In this document: positions 29,863 to 40,579 of the stretch, piece after piece
How positions within the stretch are numbered: position 1 is the stretch's first letter
Layout: each line of letters opens with the position of its first letter
Assembly: GCA_945878725.1 (NCBI GenBank)
Contig: CAMCTY010000011.1
Coordinates: 1 to 64,000, forward strand
Origin: Bifidobacterium breve
Lineage (GTDB): Bacteria; Actinomycetota; Acidimicrobiia; Acidimicrobiales; Acidimicrobilacustridaceae
Reading direction: 5' to 3'
Length of the DNA stretch: 64,000 bases
Made by a program: the position numbers and the translations under genes
The notes under the pieces: generated by a model
What the model was told of the DNA's origin: nothing
The model's input: the letters and a program-made list of their open reading frames with translations, nothing else
The model's database searches: none

Positions 29863-29884
29863 TTTCCCTGTCGGGTGTCGTCGC

Positions 29885-29913
29885 CGCCCATCCCCGCACA
29901 ACGGGGATGGGCG
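29885..29913 (+). other. Strong hairpin between atpE and the b-subunit genes
   Basis: An 11-base-pair stem (29885-29895 with 29903-29913) encloses loop GCACAAC. No run of T follows, so it is not a classical intrinsic terminator. It lies in the longest gap inside the atp operon (164 bases), directly after the gene needed in highest copy number. It could shield the 3' end of an atpE message or attenuate downstream transcription. Confidence 0.7.
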
Positions 29914-30026
29914 CCGCACCCACCCGCCATCTGTCCTGAAGGACTCGCCCCACTCGGTCGTCGCTCTTGCGTCGATCAGGTGCCAGGTGGATCCATCCCC
30001 ACGCCTCACGCTTCAAGGAGCCACGA

Positions 30027-30599
30027 GTGCTAGCAACGCTTTCGGTGATCGTGGCAAGTGCCACAGCGGTCGCCAACGAATTGACCCCCGTGGTCGAAGA
30101 AACCAAGAACCCCATTCTTCCGGTCGTGAGCGAGATGTTCTGGTCGGGGGTGTTCTTCATGGCGCTCTGGGCCATGATGAAGTTCGTCCTCCTTCCGCCC
30201 ATCGTCAAGACGATGGATGCACGCGCTCAGAAGGTTCGCGACGATCAGGCTGCCGCCGAGGCCGCCGCCACCGAACGGGTCGCCAAGATCGAACAGTATG
30301 AAGCCGGTCTCGCCGGTGCCCGCTCCGAAGCGGTGTCACTTCTCGAGCAGGCCCGCTCGGAGGGTGACGCTGAGCGTCGCACGCAGATCGCCGCCGCCGA
30401 GGCCGATGTCGCCTCGCTTCGGGCCTCCGCTGCCACCGAGATCGCCGACGCCAAGGTTCGGGCTCGTTCCGAACTCGCCAGCAGCATTGCCGACATTGCC
30501 GTCGGCGCTGCCGAAGCAGTCGTGCAGAAGCCCATTGATCGTTCGGCGCAGGTCCAGCTTGTAGAGGACTACGTCAACCGAGCCGGTTCGCAGAACTGA
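30027..30599 (+). CDS. atpF: ATP synthase Fo b-type subunit, first copy
   Basis: 190 residues: a short N-terminus, one membrane helix (EMFWSGVFFMALWAMMKFVLLPPI) and a long alanine- and charge-rich coiled coil from about residue 70, the stator-stalk architecture. Start GTG 30027 has AAGGAG (30015-30020) six bases upstream, the best ribosome binding site in the operon. It is followed by a second b-type gene. Confidence 0.93.
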   Translation: MLATLSVIVASATAVANELTPVVEETKNPILPVVSEMFWSGVFFMALWAMMKFVLLPPIVKTMDARAQKVRDDQAAAEAAATERVAKIEQYEAGLAGARSEAVSLLEQARSEGDAERRTQIAAAEADVASLRASAATEIADAKVRARSELASSIADIAVGAAEAVVQKPIDRSAQVQLVEDYVNRAGSQN

Positions 30600-30627
30600 C
30601 CGGTCCGGGAACGTACAGGAGAACCAC

Positions 30628-31158
30628 ATGAACATCTTGATCCTGGCCAGTGAGGCCGAAAACGGAATCATCGTCCCGGGCGACACCAACGAAGTTATTT
30701 GGGGAAGCCTTTCCTTCCTGATCGTCGTCGGCCTTCTCATCTGGAAGGGTGGCCCAGCCATCAAGGGGATGTGGAACGGTCGCATCGATCGTCTCCGCAA
30801 TGAGCTCGAGTCGGCGGCCGGCACTCGCGCCGCCGCCGAAGCCGAACTGGCGACAGTGGAATCCAACATCGCCAACGCCGGCGCCGAGCGTCAGCGCATC
30901 CTTACCGAGGCTCACGAAACCGCAGCGTCGCTGAAGCAGCAGATCATTACGAAGGCCGGCAGCGATGCTGCCGATCTGCGAACCCGTGGCGCATCGGACG
31001 TCGAGGCCGCCAAGTCGCAGGCTACGAGCGACCTTCAGTCCGAGATCGGCCTGCTCGCTGTGGGCGCCGCCGAGGCCGTCGTCGCCAACAACCTTGACGC
31101 CGCCACTCAGGCCGAACTGATCGAGACCTACATCACTCGGGTGGGGGCAGGATCATGA
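30628..31158 (+). CDS. ATP synthase Fo b-type subunit, second copy (b')
   Basis: 176 residues with the same layout as the preceding gene: a membrane helix at about 22-40 (NEVIWGSLSFLIVVGLLIWKGG) and a coiled coil rich in alanine and glutamate. The two proteins share the plan but little sequence, so a heterodimeric stator as in cyanobacteria and many alphaproteobacteria is expected. It begins 28 bases after the first b gene, preceded by AGGAG, and overlaps atpH by four bases. Confidence 0.9.
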   Translation: MNILILASEAENGIIVPGDTNEVIWGSLSFLIVVGLLIWKGGPAIKGMWNGRIDRLRNELESAAGTRAAAEAELATVESNIANAGAERQRILTEAHETAASLKQQIITKAGSDAADLRTRGASDVEAAKSQATSDLQSEIGLLAVGAAEAVVANNLDAATQAELIETYITRVGAGS

Positions 31159-31679
31159 GCGAGCGCAGCAACCTGTACGCCGATGCGTTCATGACGCTCA
31201 TCAAGGCAGAAGGGAACGGCAACGAGATCATCGACGAGCTGTTCCGTTTCTCCCGCGTCGTCGAAGGTGCCGACGAGCTTCGTCAGGCCCTTTCCGACCA
31301 GCACATTCCCGCCGAGAAGCGTCAGCAAATCGTTGACGACATTCTCGCCGGCAAAGCGTTTCCGCTGACCAACACGATCATTGCCACGGTTGTCGGCAAC
31401 GAACGTCTGCGTGAACTTCCCGACATCGTTGACCGTCTTCTCGAAATAAAGGCGGCCCACGGCGAAAAGGTTGTCGCTCAGGTTCGGTCAGCAGTTGCAC
31501 TGTCCGACGAACAGAAGCGCCGACTTTCCGATGCCCTTTCCAAGAGCACTGGCAAGCAGGTCGACATCGTGGTGATCGTTGATCCCGCGGTGCTCGGCGG
31601 CATCGTCACCCAGATCGGCGACACCGTCATTGACGGAACTGTGCGCCAGCGTCTGTCCCAACTCCGCGAGTCGTTCTGA
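31155..31679 (+). CDS. atpH: ATP synthase F1 subunit delta
   Basis: 174 residues; the helical N-terminal domain ([16 protein letters not shown]) binds the top of F1 and the C-terminal part has the family pattern [20 protein letters not shown]. It is a separate protein, unlike the fused b-delta of mycobacteria. Coupled to the b' gene by ATGA overlap. Confidence 0.95.
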   Translation: MSERSNLYADAFMTLIKAEGNGNEIIDELFRFSRVVEGADELRQALSDQHIPAEKRQQIVDDILAGKAFPLTNTIIATVVGNERLRELPDIVDRLLEIKAAHGEKVVAQVRSAVALSDEQKRRLSDALSKSTGKQVDIVVIVDPAVLGGIVTQIGDTVIDGTVRQRLSQLRESF

Positions 31680-31696
31680 GACCAGAGGACCACGTT

Positions 31697-33250
31697 ATGG
31701 CTGAACTCACAATCAATACCGGCGACATCACCGCCGCACTCCAAAAGAACCTGGCGGGTTACACCCCGTCACTCGAGTCGACGCAGGTCGGACGGGTCCT
31801 CGAGGTGGGCGACGGTATCGCTCGCGTCTCGGGCCTTCCCGATGTCGGCGTCAACGAACTCCTCGAGTTCGAAGGCGGCACCGTTGGTCTCGCCCTCAAC
31901 CTCGACGAGGACTCGATCGGCGCCGTCATCCTCGGTGACGCCGAGTCGGCCGCCGGTGTCGAAGAAGGCACTCCCGTGCGGGCGACCGGACGCATCCTTT
32001 CGATGCCTGTCGGTGACGCCCTTCTCGGTCGCGTCGTCAACGCTCTCGGTCTTCCGATCGACGGAAAGGGCCCCATCGTCGGCGCCACGATGCGCCGCAT
32101 GGAGATCCAGGCTCCCGGCATCACTGGCCGTAAGCCCGTTCACGAACCGCTGCAGACCGGCATCAAGTCGATTGATGCTATGACCCCCATCGGTCGTGGA
32201 CAGCGCGAGCTCGTCATCGGTGACCGCAAGACCGGCAAGACCACGGTGTGCGTCGACACGATCCTGAACCAAAAGGGTCTTGGCGTGAAGTGCATCTATG
32301 TCGCTATCGGCCAGAAGGCATCGACGGTTGCGCAGACGGTGAACACCCTCACCGAGTACGGCGCCATGGACTACACGGTTGTCGTCGTCGCTCCCGCTTC
32401 TGATCCGGCACCGTTCAAGTACCTCGCTCCGTATGCCGGTTGTGCAGTTGGTCAGCATTGGATGGACAACGGCGAACACAGCCTCATCGTGTACGACGAC
32501 CTTTCCAAGCAGGCCGAGGCCTATCGCCAGATGGCGCTTCTCCTTCGCCGCCCGCCGGGCCGTGAGGCATACCCGGGCGACGTGTTCTATCTCCATAGCC
32601 GTCTCCTCGAGCGTTCGGCCAAGTTGTCCGACGCCCTCGGCGCTGGTTCACTCACCGCTCTTCCGGTCATCGAGACCAAGGCCGGCGACGTGTCCGCCTA
32701 CATCCCGACCAACGTGATCTCGATCACCGACGGTCAGGTCTACCTGCAGGACGATCTCTTCAAGTCCGGCGTTCGTCCGGCCGTCGACGTAGGCATCTCG
32801 GTGTCTCGCGTAGGCAGCGCCGCACAGATCAAGGCCATGAAGAAGGTCTCCGGAACCCTGAAGCTCGATCTCGCTCAGTTCCGCGAGCTCGAGGCATTCG
32901 CAACCTTCGGTTCCGAACTCGACAAGATCTCGGCTGCTCAGCTCGAGCGTGGCTATCGCCTCACCGAATTGCTCAAGCAAAACCTGAACTCGCCGATGCC
33001 GGTTGAGGAGCAGGTCGTCGTGATCTTCGCCGGAACCAATGGCTATCTCGATGACATCCCCGTCTCCGACGTGAAGCGCTTCGAAGCTGATCTTCTCGAC
33101 TTCATGCGAGGCCGTTACGGCTCGTTGCTCGACGAGATTCGTTCCTCGGGCGATCTTCCCGGCGCCGTCGATGGAGCAGTTGCTGCGTTCAAGCAGGAAT
33201 TCGTCCCCACCGAGATTGCATCGGCCAACGACGGGACCGACGAGGCCTAG
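31697..33250 (+). CDS. atpA: ATP synthase F1 subunit alpha
   Basis: 517-residue non-catalytic nucleotide-binding subunit. Beta-barrel N-terminus, P-loop GDRKTGKT at 175-182, and the signature [17 protein letters not shown]. Full length, with an ATG 17 bases after the atpH stop and an AGAGGA ribosome binding site. Confidence 0.97.
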   Translation: MAELTINTGDITAALQKNLAGYTPSLESTQVGRVLEVGDGIARVSGLPDVGVNELLEFEGGTVGLALNLDEDSIGAVILGDAESAAGVEEGTPVRATGRILSMPVGDALLGRVVNALGLPIDGKGPIVGATMRRMEIQAPGITGRKPVHEPLQTGIKSIDAMTPIGRGQRELVIGDRKTGKTTVCVDTILNQKGLGVKCIYVAIGQKASTVAQTVNTLTEYGAMDYTVVVVAPASDPAPFKYLAPYAGCAVGQHWMDNGEHSLIVYDDLSKQAEAYRQMALLLRRPPGREAYPGDVFYLHSRLLERSAKLSDALGAGSLTALPVIETKAGDVSAYIPTNVISITDGQVYLQDDLFKSGVRPAVDVGISVSRVGSAAQIKAMKKVSGTLKLDLAQFRELEAFATFGSELDKISAAQLERGYRLTELLKQNLNSPMPVEEQVVVIFAGTNGYLDDIPVSDVKRFEADLLDFMRGRYGSLLDEIRSSGDLPGAVDGAVAAFKQEFVPTEIASANDGTDEA

Positions 33251-33252
33251 TC

Positions 33253-35706
<2,454 letters not shown>

Positions 35707-35707
<1 letters not shown>

Positions 35708-36102
35708 TGCCCCTGGCTGTCGAGCTTGTCTCGCCGGAACGGACGCTCTTCTCGGGCGATGCGACGATCGTGCGTGCACGTACCGTCGGCGGTGGCGACA
35801 TCGCGTTTCTTCCCGGTCACACACCATTCGTCGGTGCGCTCGCAACCTGGACCGTCGAGTTCACGCTTGAAGGCGGCGGCTCCGAAGTTGCCGCAATCCA
35901 TGGTGGCTTCATCGAGGTAAGCAACGATCACGTCAAGATCCTCTCCGATCTTGCGGAGCTCGCATCGACGATCGACATCGAACGTGCCCGCCGAGCCGAA
36001 GAAAAGGCGCGAGCAGCGATTCAGCGGGGCGACGATGCCGAAGCCGAAGGTGCGCTGGCTCGGGCCACCGCACGAATCGCCGCGGTCGGTCAGCTTTCCT
36101 AA
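35707..36102 (+). CDS. atpC: ATP synthase F1 subunit epsilon
   Basis: 131 residues. The N-terminal beta sandwich (LAVELVSPERTLFSGDATIV, GDIAFLPGHTPFVGAL) is typical, and the C-terminal helical hairpin is present (ERARRAEEKARAAIQRG). The hairpin is the part that inhibits ATP hydrolysis in many bacteria. Last gene of the atp operon; a strong hairpin follows 27 bases after the stop. Confidence 0.95.
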
Positions 36103-36128
36103 ATCGACGGATAAACCAGTTTGATTGT

Positions 36129-36150
36129 CGAGGCGCCTTCGGGCGCCTCG
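36129..36150 (+). terminator. Hairpin terminator of the atp operon
   Basis: Nine-base-pair stem (36129-36137 with 36142-36150) with a stable TTCG tetraloop, 27 bases after the atpC stop. Downstream sequence is only moderately T-rich (GTTGTTGCTTG). Confidence 0.75.
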
Positions 36151-36235
36151 CTCGCGTTGTTGCTTGTAGGGTCACCGGGGATTGAGACCCGATTGGCTGG
36201 TGTCGGATCGGCTACCGCACTTCGGGAGATCAACG

Positions 36236-36886
36236 TTGAGTATCAATCTTGTCGTGCTGGGCTTGGCGGTTGCGGCGTCGCCGCTACCGATTCTTGTAGC
36301 GGTGCTGATGATGGCGTCGTCACAGAAAGTCCGTGGTGCCTTCGCGCTCGCTTCAGGCTGGTTCATCTCTATCGGCGTTTCGTGTGGAGCAGTGATGATC
36401 CTCGGCGACTCGACGCCGAAGTCCAACGGTCATCCGAACCCGAAGATCCTCGGTCTGGCCGACATAGCGTTCGGTCTCCTCGTCGGATTCTTTGCTTTGC
36501 GCGAATGGCGAAAGTTCAAACGGAACCCTGACGCGTCGATTCCGAAATGGCTCGACAAGGTTGGCTCGATGTCGATCGTGTTCTCGTTCGGGCTTGGGCT
36601 CTTCCTGCCACCGACGGTGATCGCGTTTGCCGCCGGAAGCGAGATTGCCCGACAGCAACTTGCTACTCCCGTCGAATGGATTGCAGTGTTGGTGTTCGCC
36701 GTGATCGGCTCAGTCGGTGTGTTCACGCCGATTCTGATCGTCGCTACTCAGCCGTCGAAATCCCGGAGTCGACTTTCGACGTGGCAAAAGTGGCTCCAGG
36801 GCCATTGGCAGGAAGTTCTGGTGACGCTCTTCGCCGTGATCGCCGGCTATCTGGTGGTGAAAGGTCTCTGGACGCTCAACCGCTAA
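36236..36886 (+). CDS. GAP/Sap-family (LysE-like) membrane protein
   Basis: 216 residues with six hydrophobic helices, beginning LGLAVAASPLPILVAVLMM and containing the NPKILGLADIAFGLLVG and FLPPTVIAFAAG segments that resemble the GAP (Sap) family. In mycobacteria such proteins help move cell-envelope glycolipids; no substrate can be set here. The TTG start at 36236 is supported by GGGAG (36224-36228) seven bases upstream. Its last 11 bases overlap the end of the convergent PPK2 gene. Confidence 0.75.
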   Translation: MSINLVVLGLAVAASPLPILVAVLMMASSQKVRGAFALASGWFISIGVSCGAVMILGDSTPKSNGHPNPKILGLADIAFGLLVGFFALREWRKFKRNPDASIPKWLDKVGSMSIVFSFGLGLFLPPTVIAFAAGSEIARQQLATPVEWIAVLVFAVIGSVGVFTPILIVATQPSKSRSRLSTWQKWLQGHWQEVLVTLFAVIAGYLVVKGLWTLNR

Positions 36887-37703
36887 TGACGATGTTCTCG
36901 ATACCGATCTCGGGTTCCGGATAGCGCATTTCAAGGGCGTCGAGCTTGTCGATGAGCAGTTGGGAGACGACGAGGTTTCGGTACCATTTCTTGTCGGCTG
37001 GAACCACGTACCAGGGAGCATGCTTCGTCGATGTTTCGCTTATGGCTTGTTCATACGCGGCGGTGTACGAGTCCCAATGGGAGCGCTCAGCGATGTCTCC
37101 GTGCTCGAACTTCCAGTGTTTCGACGGGTTGTCGATGCGTTCCTGAAGCCGAGCGCGCTGCTCGTCCTTCGAAATGTGTAGGAACAACTTCACGATTGTG
37201 GTGCCCTCGTCGACGAGCATCTGTTCGAAGTTGCGGATGTGCTCAAACCGGCGCTCCCAGATTTGCTGTGGCACGAGTTCATTCACGCGCACAACAAGAA
37301 CATCTTCGTAATGGCTGCGGTTGAAGATGGCCATATGTCCCTTGCGGGGAGTCTGCTCGTGCACCCGCCACAGATAGTCATGTGCCAGTTCAACGTCGTT
37401 AGGACGTTTGAAGTTGGCGACCTTCACGCCGACCGGGTTGATGGTTCGGAACACGTGCTTGATAGTTCCATCCTTGCCTGAGGTGTCCATGCCCTGAATC
37501 ACGATGAGGAAACTGTGCGCTGATTCCGCATAAAGCATCTGCTGTAAATCAGCGAGACGATCATTCAGGCCGCTAAGGACTTCCGGAGCGGTCTGCTTGT
37601 CACCCTCAAAACCACCGGTCGAATTGGTTGACCAATCGTTGAGGCTCACGTCAGAACCGGGTCGGACCCGGAACTGGTCGGGGTTGATCTCCAGAGTTGC
37701 CAT
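36876..37703 (-). CDS. Polyphosphate kinase 2 family phosphotransferase
   Basis: 275 residues, single PPK2 domain. Walker A GMDTSGKDG (71-79), lid region around RPNDVELAHDYLWRVHEQTP, and Walker B FNRSHYEDVLVVRV are all intact. Enzymes of this size transfer phosphate between polyphosphate and nucleotides, usually making ADP or ATP from polyphosphate; the nucleotide preference cannot be read here. It sits next to the ATP synthase operon, and a polyphosphate glucokinase lies at 51.8-52.6 kb, so polyphosphate is probably an energy store in this organism. Its end overlaps the convergent gene by 11 bases. Confidence 0.92.
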   Translation of the reverse strand: MATLEINPDQFRVRPGSDVSLNDWSTNSTGGFEGDKQTAPEVLSGLNDRLADLQQMLYAESAHSFLIVIQGMDTSGKDGTIKHVFRTINPVGVKVANFKRPNDVELAHDYLWRVHEQTPRKGHMAIFNRSHYEDVLVVRVNELVPQQIWERRFEHIRNFEQMLVDEGTTIVKLFLHISKDEQRARLQERIDNPSKHWKFEHGDIAERSHWDSYTAAYEQAISETSTKHAPWYVVPADKKWYRNLVVSQLLIDKLDALEMRYPEPEIGIENIVISG

Positions 37704-37745
37704 CTACCCATCATTGCCGCAGAAGGGTTCATGGGTGGATGCGAG

Positions 37746-37751
37746 TAACTT
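37746..37751 (+). promoter_or_regulatory. Candidate -10 box of a leaderless transcript
   Basis: TAACTT (TANNNT) ends six bases before the GTG at 37758, in the 54-base gap to the divergent PPK2 gene. No ribosome binding site is present. Confidence 0.4.
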
Positions 37752-37757
37752 CGGCTC

Positions 37758-38609
37758 GTGCCACGGATGAGACTTGGTGTTGCGCTACTTCTGCCGGAGC
37801 CACTGGCGACGGGCGTTGATGCACTCCGCCTCGCGTGCGACGACGGTGCTCTTGCTCGCATGGTGCCGCACATCACGCTGGCCCCACCCGTGAATGTGCG
37901 GGTCGACGATCTAGGTGATGCACTCCGGGTTCTGCGGACGGCGGCAGAGGCAACCAAGCCGTTCACCGTGAGATTGGGTCCGCCTGAGACGTTTCTGCCG
38001 ACCACGCCGACGCTGCATCTCGGAGTCCATGAACCTGAGGGCTCGCAAGGTTCGCTCGGACGACTTCGCGATGCGGTGTTTGTCTCGCCGCTTGAAAGGT
38101 CGCTCTCCAACGAGTTTGTTCCTCACGTCACGATTTCTGATGACATGTCCGAGCCGAGGATCGCCGCATCAATTATGGCGCTTGCGGGATTCACCGCAAC
38201 GTGCACCTTTGAGCGGGTGCACTTGCTTGAAGAACAACGACACGGGGATGCGCACCGTCGGTGGGTTCCGATCGCAGACTTTCCGTTCACGCCGAGAGTG
38301 ATCGTGGGGCGCGGTGGAGTCGAGCTCGAACTTTCTGTCACCCAACTGATCGACCCCGAGGCTCTCGCATTCGAATCGGTCGAGATGGCGGCAATCGGTG
38401 ATGTCCCGGAAATCACCGATCACCCGTCGTACGCGCAATCGGTGATCGTGACAGCCCGTCGCAACGGTGTCGTCGTCGGTGTTGCGCGTGGATATGCGAC
38501 GACCGAGGATTCGAAACTCGTTTCCGTCGTCGTGGCCGCCGATCAGCGAGGCCAGGGAATCGGACGTCAGATCACTGCGGCGTTCACTCACGCTGCTTCG
38601 ATGGTCTGA
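37758..38609 (+). CDS. Fusion of 2H phosphoesterase (2'-5' RNA ligase-like) and partial GNAT acetyltransferase domain
   Basis: 283 residues. The first ~170 form a 2H phosphoesterase fold with both HxT motifs, PHITLAPP (H38, T40) and PHVTISDD (H123, T125), which hydrolyse cyclic phosphodiesters or 2'-5' linkages. From about 190 a GNAT-like segment follows, ending with motif A (VVVAADQRGQGIGRQI), the acetyl-CoA pyrophosphate loop. The chain stops about 13 residues after that motif, so the last strands of a normal GNAT domain are missing. Continuation in other frames does not resemble GNAT. Start GTG 37758 fits a leaderless transcript. Confidence 0.72.
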   Translation: MPRMRLGVALLLPEPLATGVDALRLACDDGALARMVPHITLAPPVNVRVDDLGDALRVLRTAAEATKPFTVRLGPPETFLPTTPTLHLGVHEPEGSQGSLGRLRDAVFVSPLERSLSNEFVPHVTISDDMSEPRIAASIMALAGFTATCTFERVHLLEEQRHGDAHRRWVPIADFPFTPRVIVGRGGVELELSVTQLIDPEALAFESVEMAAIGDVPEITDHPSYAQSVIVTARRNGVVVGVARGYATTEDSKLVSVVVAADQRGQGIGRQITAAFTHAASMV

Positions 38610-38640
38610 TCAACCGACAGCAGTTCCGAGCAGTGTTGCT

Positions 38641-39081
38641 TCAGGTTCCCTTGTGGGCTTTCCGCTCGGCGATACGGCGACCGACCATCGATCCGATCGA
38701 ACGGGCCGCGTTGTCGACCGTGACTTTGGGAGTGGAGGACGCTGGAGTGTCTGTGTTCGGCAGGGGTGCTTTTCCGGAACCGATCCGGGCGACCTTTCCG
38801 AGACCTTTGCCAACTACGGCACCGGCGGTGCGGCCGGTTGCTTCCATCTGGTCGCCGCGGCGCGCGTCGGCCTGCGACGCTCCCTCATCGAATGATCGAC
38901 TCATCTTCAGCCCGAGCGTGAGTGAAACCCACGCAATCGCGATGGCGATGACAAAAAGGAGAACACCCCACACCCAACCAATGGGGGTGCGGGGTGTTCC
39001 CGTAAGTGCAAACAGAATCACCACGGCGAGTACACCTGCAGCCGACGCAATTGCTCCGGCCAGTACCCGCACGAAGAGCAT
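38641..39081 (-). CDS. Small two-helix membrane protein of unknown function
   Basis: 146 residues: two hydrophobic helices (about 5-27 and 33-58) at the N-terminus, followed by a cytoplasmic, glycine- and charge-rich tail of about 85 residues with no recognised motif. It starts five bases beyond the stop of the amidohydrolase gene on the same strand, so it is probably the second gene of that transcript. Confidence 0.7.
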   Translation of the reverse strand: MLFVRVLAGAIASAAGVLAVVILFALTGTPRTPIGWVWGVLLFVIAIAIAWVSLTLGLKMSRSFDEGASQADARRGDQMEATGRTAGAVVGKGLGKVARIGSGKAPLPNTDTPASSTPKVTVDNAARSIGSMVGRRIAERKAHKGT

Positions 39082-39086
39082 GGTGA

Positions 39087-40331
39087 TCAGTCGAGCGGAA
39101 GACTGAGCATGCGCAGTGCGTTGCCGCGAGCGATCTTGTAGACGTCCTCATCGCTGAGGTCGACGACCATGTCACGGAAGATCTGCTCGGTGTTGGGCCA
39201 TGTCGAATCCGAGTGTGGGTAGTCCGTCTCGAAGGTGACATTGTCGACACCGATCGACTCGAGATTCTTGATGCCAAAGTTGTCGCGGAAGAAGCAGGCG
39301 AAAATCTGACGACGGAAGTAGAACTCGGGAGGTTCGGGAACGGCGGTGGTGTCGAACGCCCAGCCGCGGAAATCCTTCCACACGCTGTGGGCACGCTCGA
39401 GGGCGTAGGGAATCCATCCCATCTGACCTTCGGAGTAGGCAAGCTTCAGCGTGGGATGACGCACGAGGACGCCGGAGAAGATCCAGTCGGCCAGTGAACC
39501 CATCGCATTGTTGAAGCTGAGCGTGGCCTGAACGCCGGCGGGTGCATCGGGCGAGGTGGCGGGCATGCGTGACGACGAACCGATGTGCATATTGATGACG
39601 GTGTCCGTGTCGGCGCAGGCCTGGAAGAAGGGCTCCCAGTAACCGGTGTGGATCGACGGAAGGTCAAGGAACGGAGGAATTTCCGAGAAGCACACGGCGC
39701 GCACGCCGCGAGCAGCGTTGCGACGCACTTCGGCGGCGGCAAGATCGGCGTCCCAGAGCGGAATGATGATGAGCGGAATGAGGCGTCCGGCGCCGGCGCC
39801 GCCACACCATTCTTCGACCATCCAGTCGTTGTACGCCTTCACGCAGAGGAGGGCGAGTTCTTTGTCCTTCGCCTCGGTGAAGGTCTGGCCACAGAAGCGG
39901 GGGAAGGTCGGGAAGCAGAGGGACATCTCGGTGTGGTTGGCGTCCATGTCCTCAAGGCGCGCTGTCTGATCCCAGCATCCCTTACGCATCTCGTCATAGG
40001 TGACGGGCATGAGCGTGCGCTCTTCGATCGGGAAGCCGACGGCGGCGATGATTCGGCGCAGTGGAATCTGAAGATCCTCGTAGAGCCAGAAGTCGGCGAA
40101 CTTGCCTGCAGTTGAGTTCTTGTCGACGATGTCGAACGTGTAGTTCATGCCGTTGAACTGGAGGTTGTCGACGCGAAGGCGCTCGACGCGTGGGCCGATG
40201 TCGCGGTACTTGGCGGGAAGACGGTCCTGCCAAACGTTCGGCGGTTCGATGATGTGATCGTCGACACTGACGAACTTAGGGATGTACCGCTTTGTTTCGG
40301 TAGTGCCGGGTGCGGGTGCGGTGAGCGTCAT
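39087..40331 (-). CDS. Amidohydrolase-2 family metal-dependent hydrolase
   Basis: 414 residues with a TIM-barrel metal hydrolase pattern: DxH in VDDHIIEPP (D24, H26), H249 in MHIGSS, RHPTLKLA with H292, and the catalytic aspartate D370 in ETDYPHSDSTWP. Relatives in mycobacteria and Acidimicrobiia lie among acyl-CoA dehydrogenases and are thought to act on ring-cleavage or beta-keto intermediates in lipid or aromatic breakdown. ATG 40331 is preceded by GAGGAG. It is divergent from two acyl-CoA dehydrogenase genes and shares a symmetric promoter region with them. Confidence 0.85.
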   Translation of the reverse strand: MTLTAPAPGTTETKRYIPKFVSVDDHIIEPPNVWQDRLPAKYRDIGPRVERLRVDNLQFNGMNYTFDIVDKNSTAGKFADFWLYEDLQIPLRRIIAAVGFPIEERTLMPVTYDEMRKGCWDQTARLEDMDANHTEMSLCFPTFPRFCGQTFTEAKDKELALLCVKAYNDWMVEEWCGGAGAGRLIPLIIIPLWDADLAAAEVRRNAARGVRAVCFSEIPPFLDLPSIHTGYWEPFFQACADTDTVINMHIGSSSRMPATSPDAPAGVQATLSFNNAMGSLADWIFSGVLVRHPTLKLAYSEGQMGWIPYALERAHSVWKDFRGWAFDTTAVPEPPEFYFRRQIFACFFRDNFGIKNLESIGVDNVTFETDYPHSDSTWPNTEQIFRDMVVDLSDEDVYKIARGNALRMLSLPLD

Positions 40332-40409
40332 GGTTGAGATCTCCTCGGTGGAGCCGTTCGGCAGTGCCGGACGGTGACGGTGCCGAAGGTTCTCCCCGGC
40401 GTGAATCGA

Positions 40410-40439
40410 ACTCTATTGGAAAACCTGACGACCCGTCAG
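40410..40439 (-). promoter_or_regulatory. Promoter of the amidohydrolase gene, -35 inside an operator
   Basis: On the minus strand CTGACG (40439-40434) acts as -35 and TAGAGT (40415-40410) as -10, spaced by 18 bases. The -35 is one arm of the palindrome centred at 40432. The implied message has a leader of about 70 bases. Confidence 0.55.
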
Positions 40440-40442
40440 GTT
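40422..40442. promoter_or_regulatory. Operator 1: perfect palindrome with 9-base arms
   Basis: Arms AACCTGACG and CGTCAGGTT flank spacer ACC. The core CTGACG-N3-CGTCAG is repeated at 40512-40526. Length and symmetry are those of a TetR- or GntR-type dimer site. No regulator gene is adjacent. Confidence 0.75.
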
Positions 40443-40511
40443 GGGCCGAGGATTCTTCCGGACGAGCGTCGCGGCCGGGGGCGACGAGGCCTCGCGGTCG
40501 TCGGGCTGGAC

Positions 40512-40526
40512 CTGACGAATCGTCAG
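40512..40526. promoter_or_regulatory. Operator 2: second copy of the core palindrome
   Basis: Arms CTGACG and CGTCAG flank spacer AAT. The centre is 87 bases from operator 1. The first arm is also the -35 box of the rightward promoter. Confidence 0.7.
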
Positions 40527-40541
40527 ACCGTCGCCTACGAT
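40512..40541 (+). promoter_or_regulatory. Promoter of the acyl-CoA dehydrogenase operon, -35 inside an operator
   Basis: CTGACG (40512-40517) as -35 and TACGAT (40536-40541) as -10 are spaced by 18 bases, the mirror image of the leftward promoter. The start codon follows about 30 bases after the predicted transcription start, with GGAG at 40570-40573. Confidence 0.55.
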
Positions 40542-40579
40542 CGCCCTTCCGGACCGAACACGCCCCCTCGGAGTCGTCC

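Noticed and set aside
31769-32596. 275-residue frame antisense to atpA
   Set aside because: Complement of a conserved gene; no domain and no start signals.
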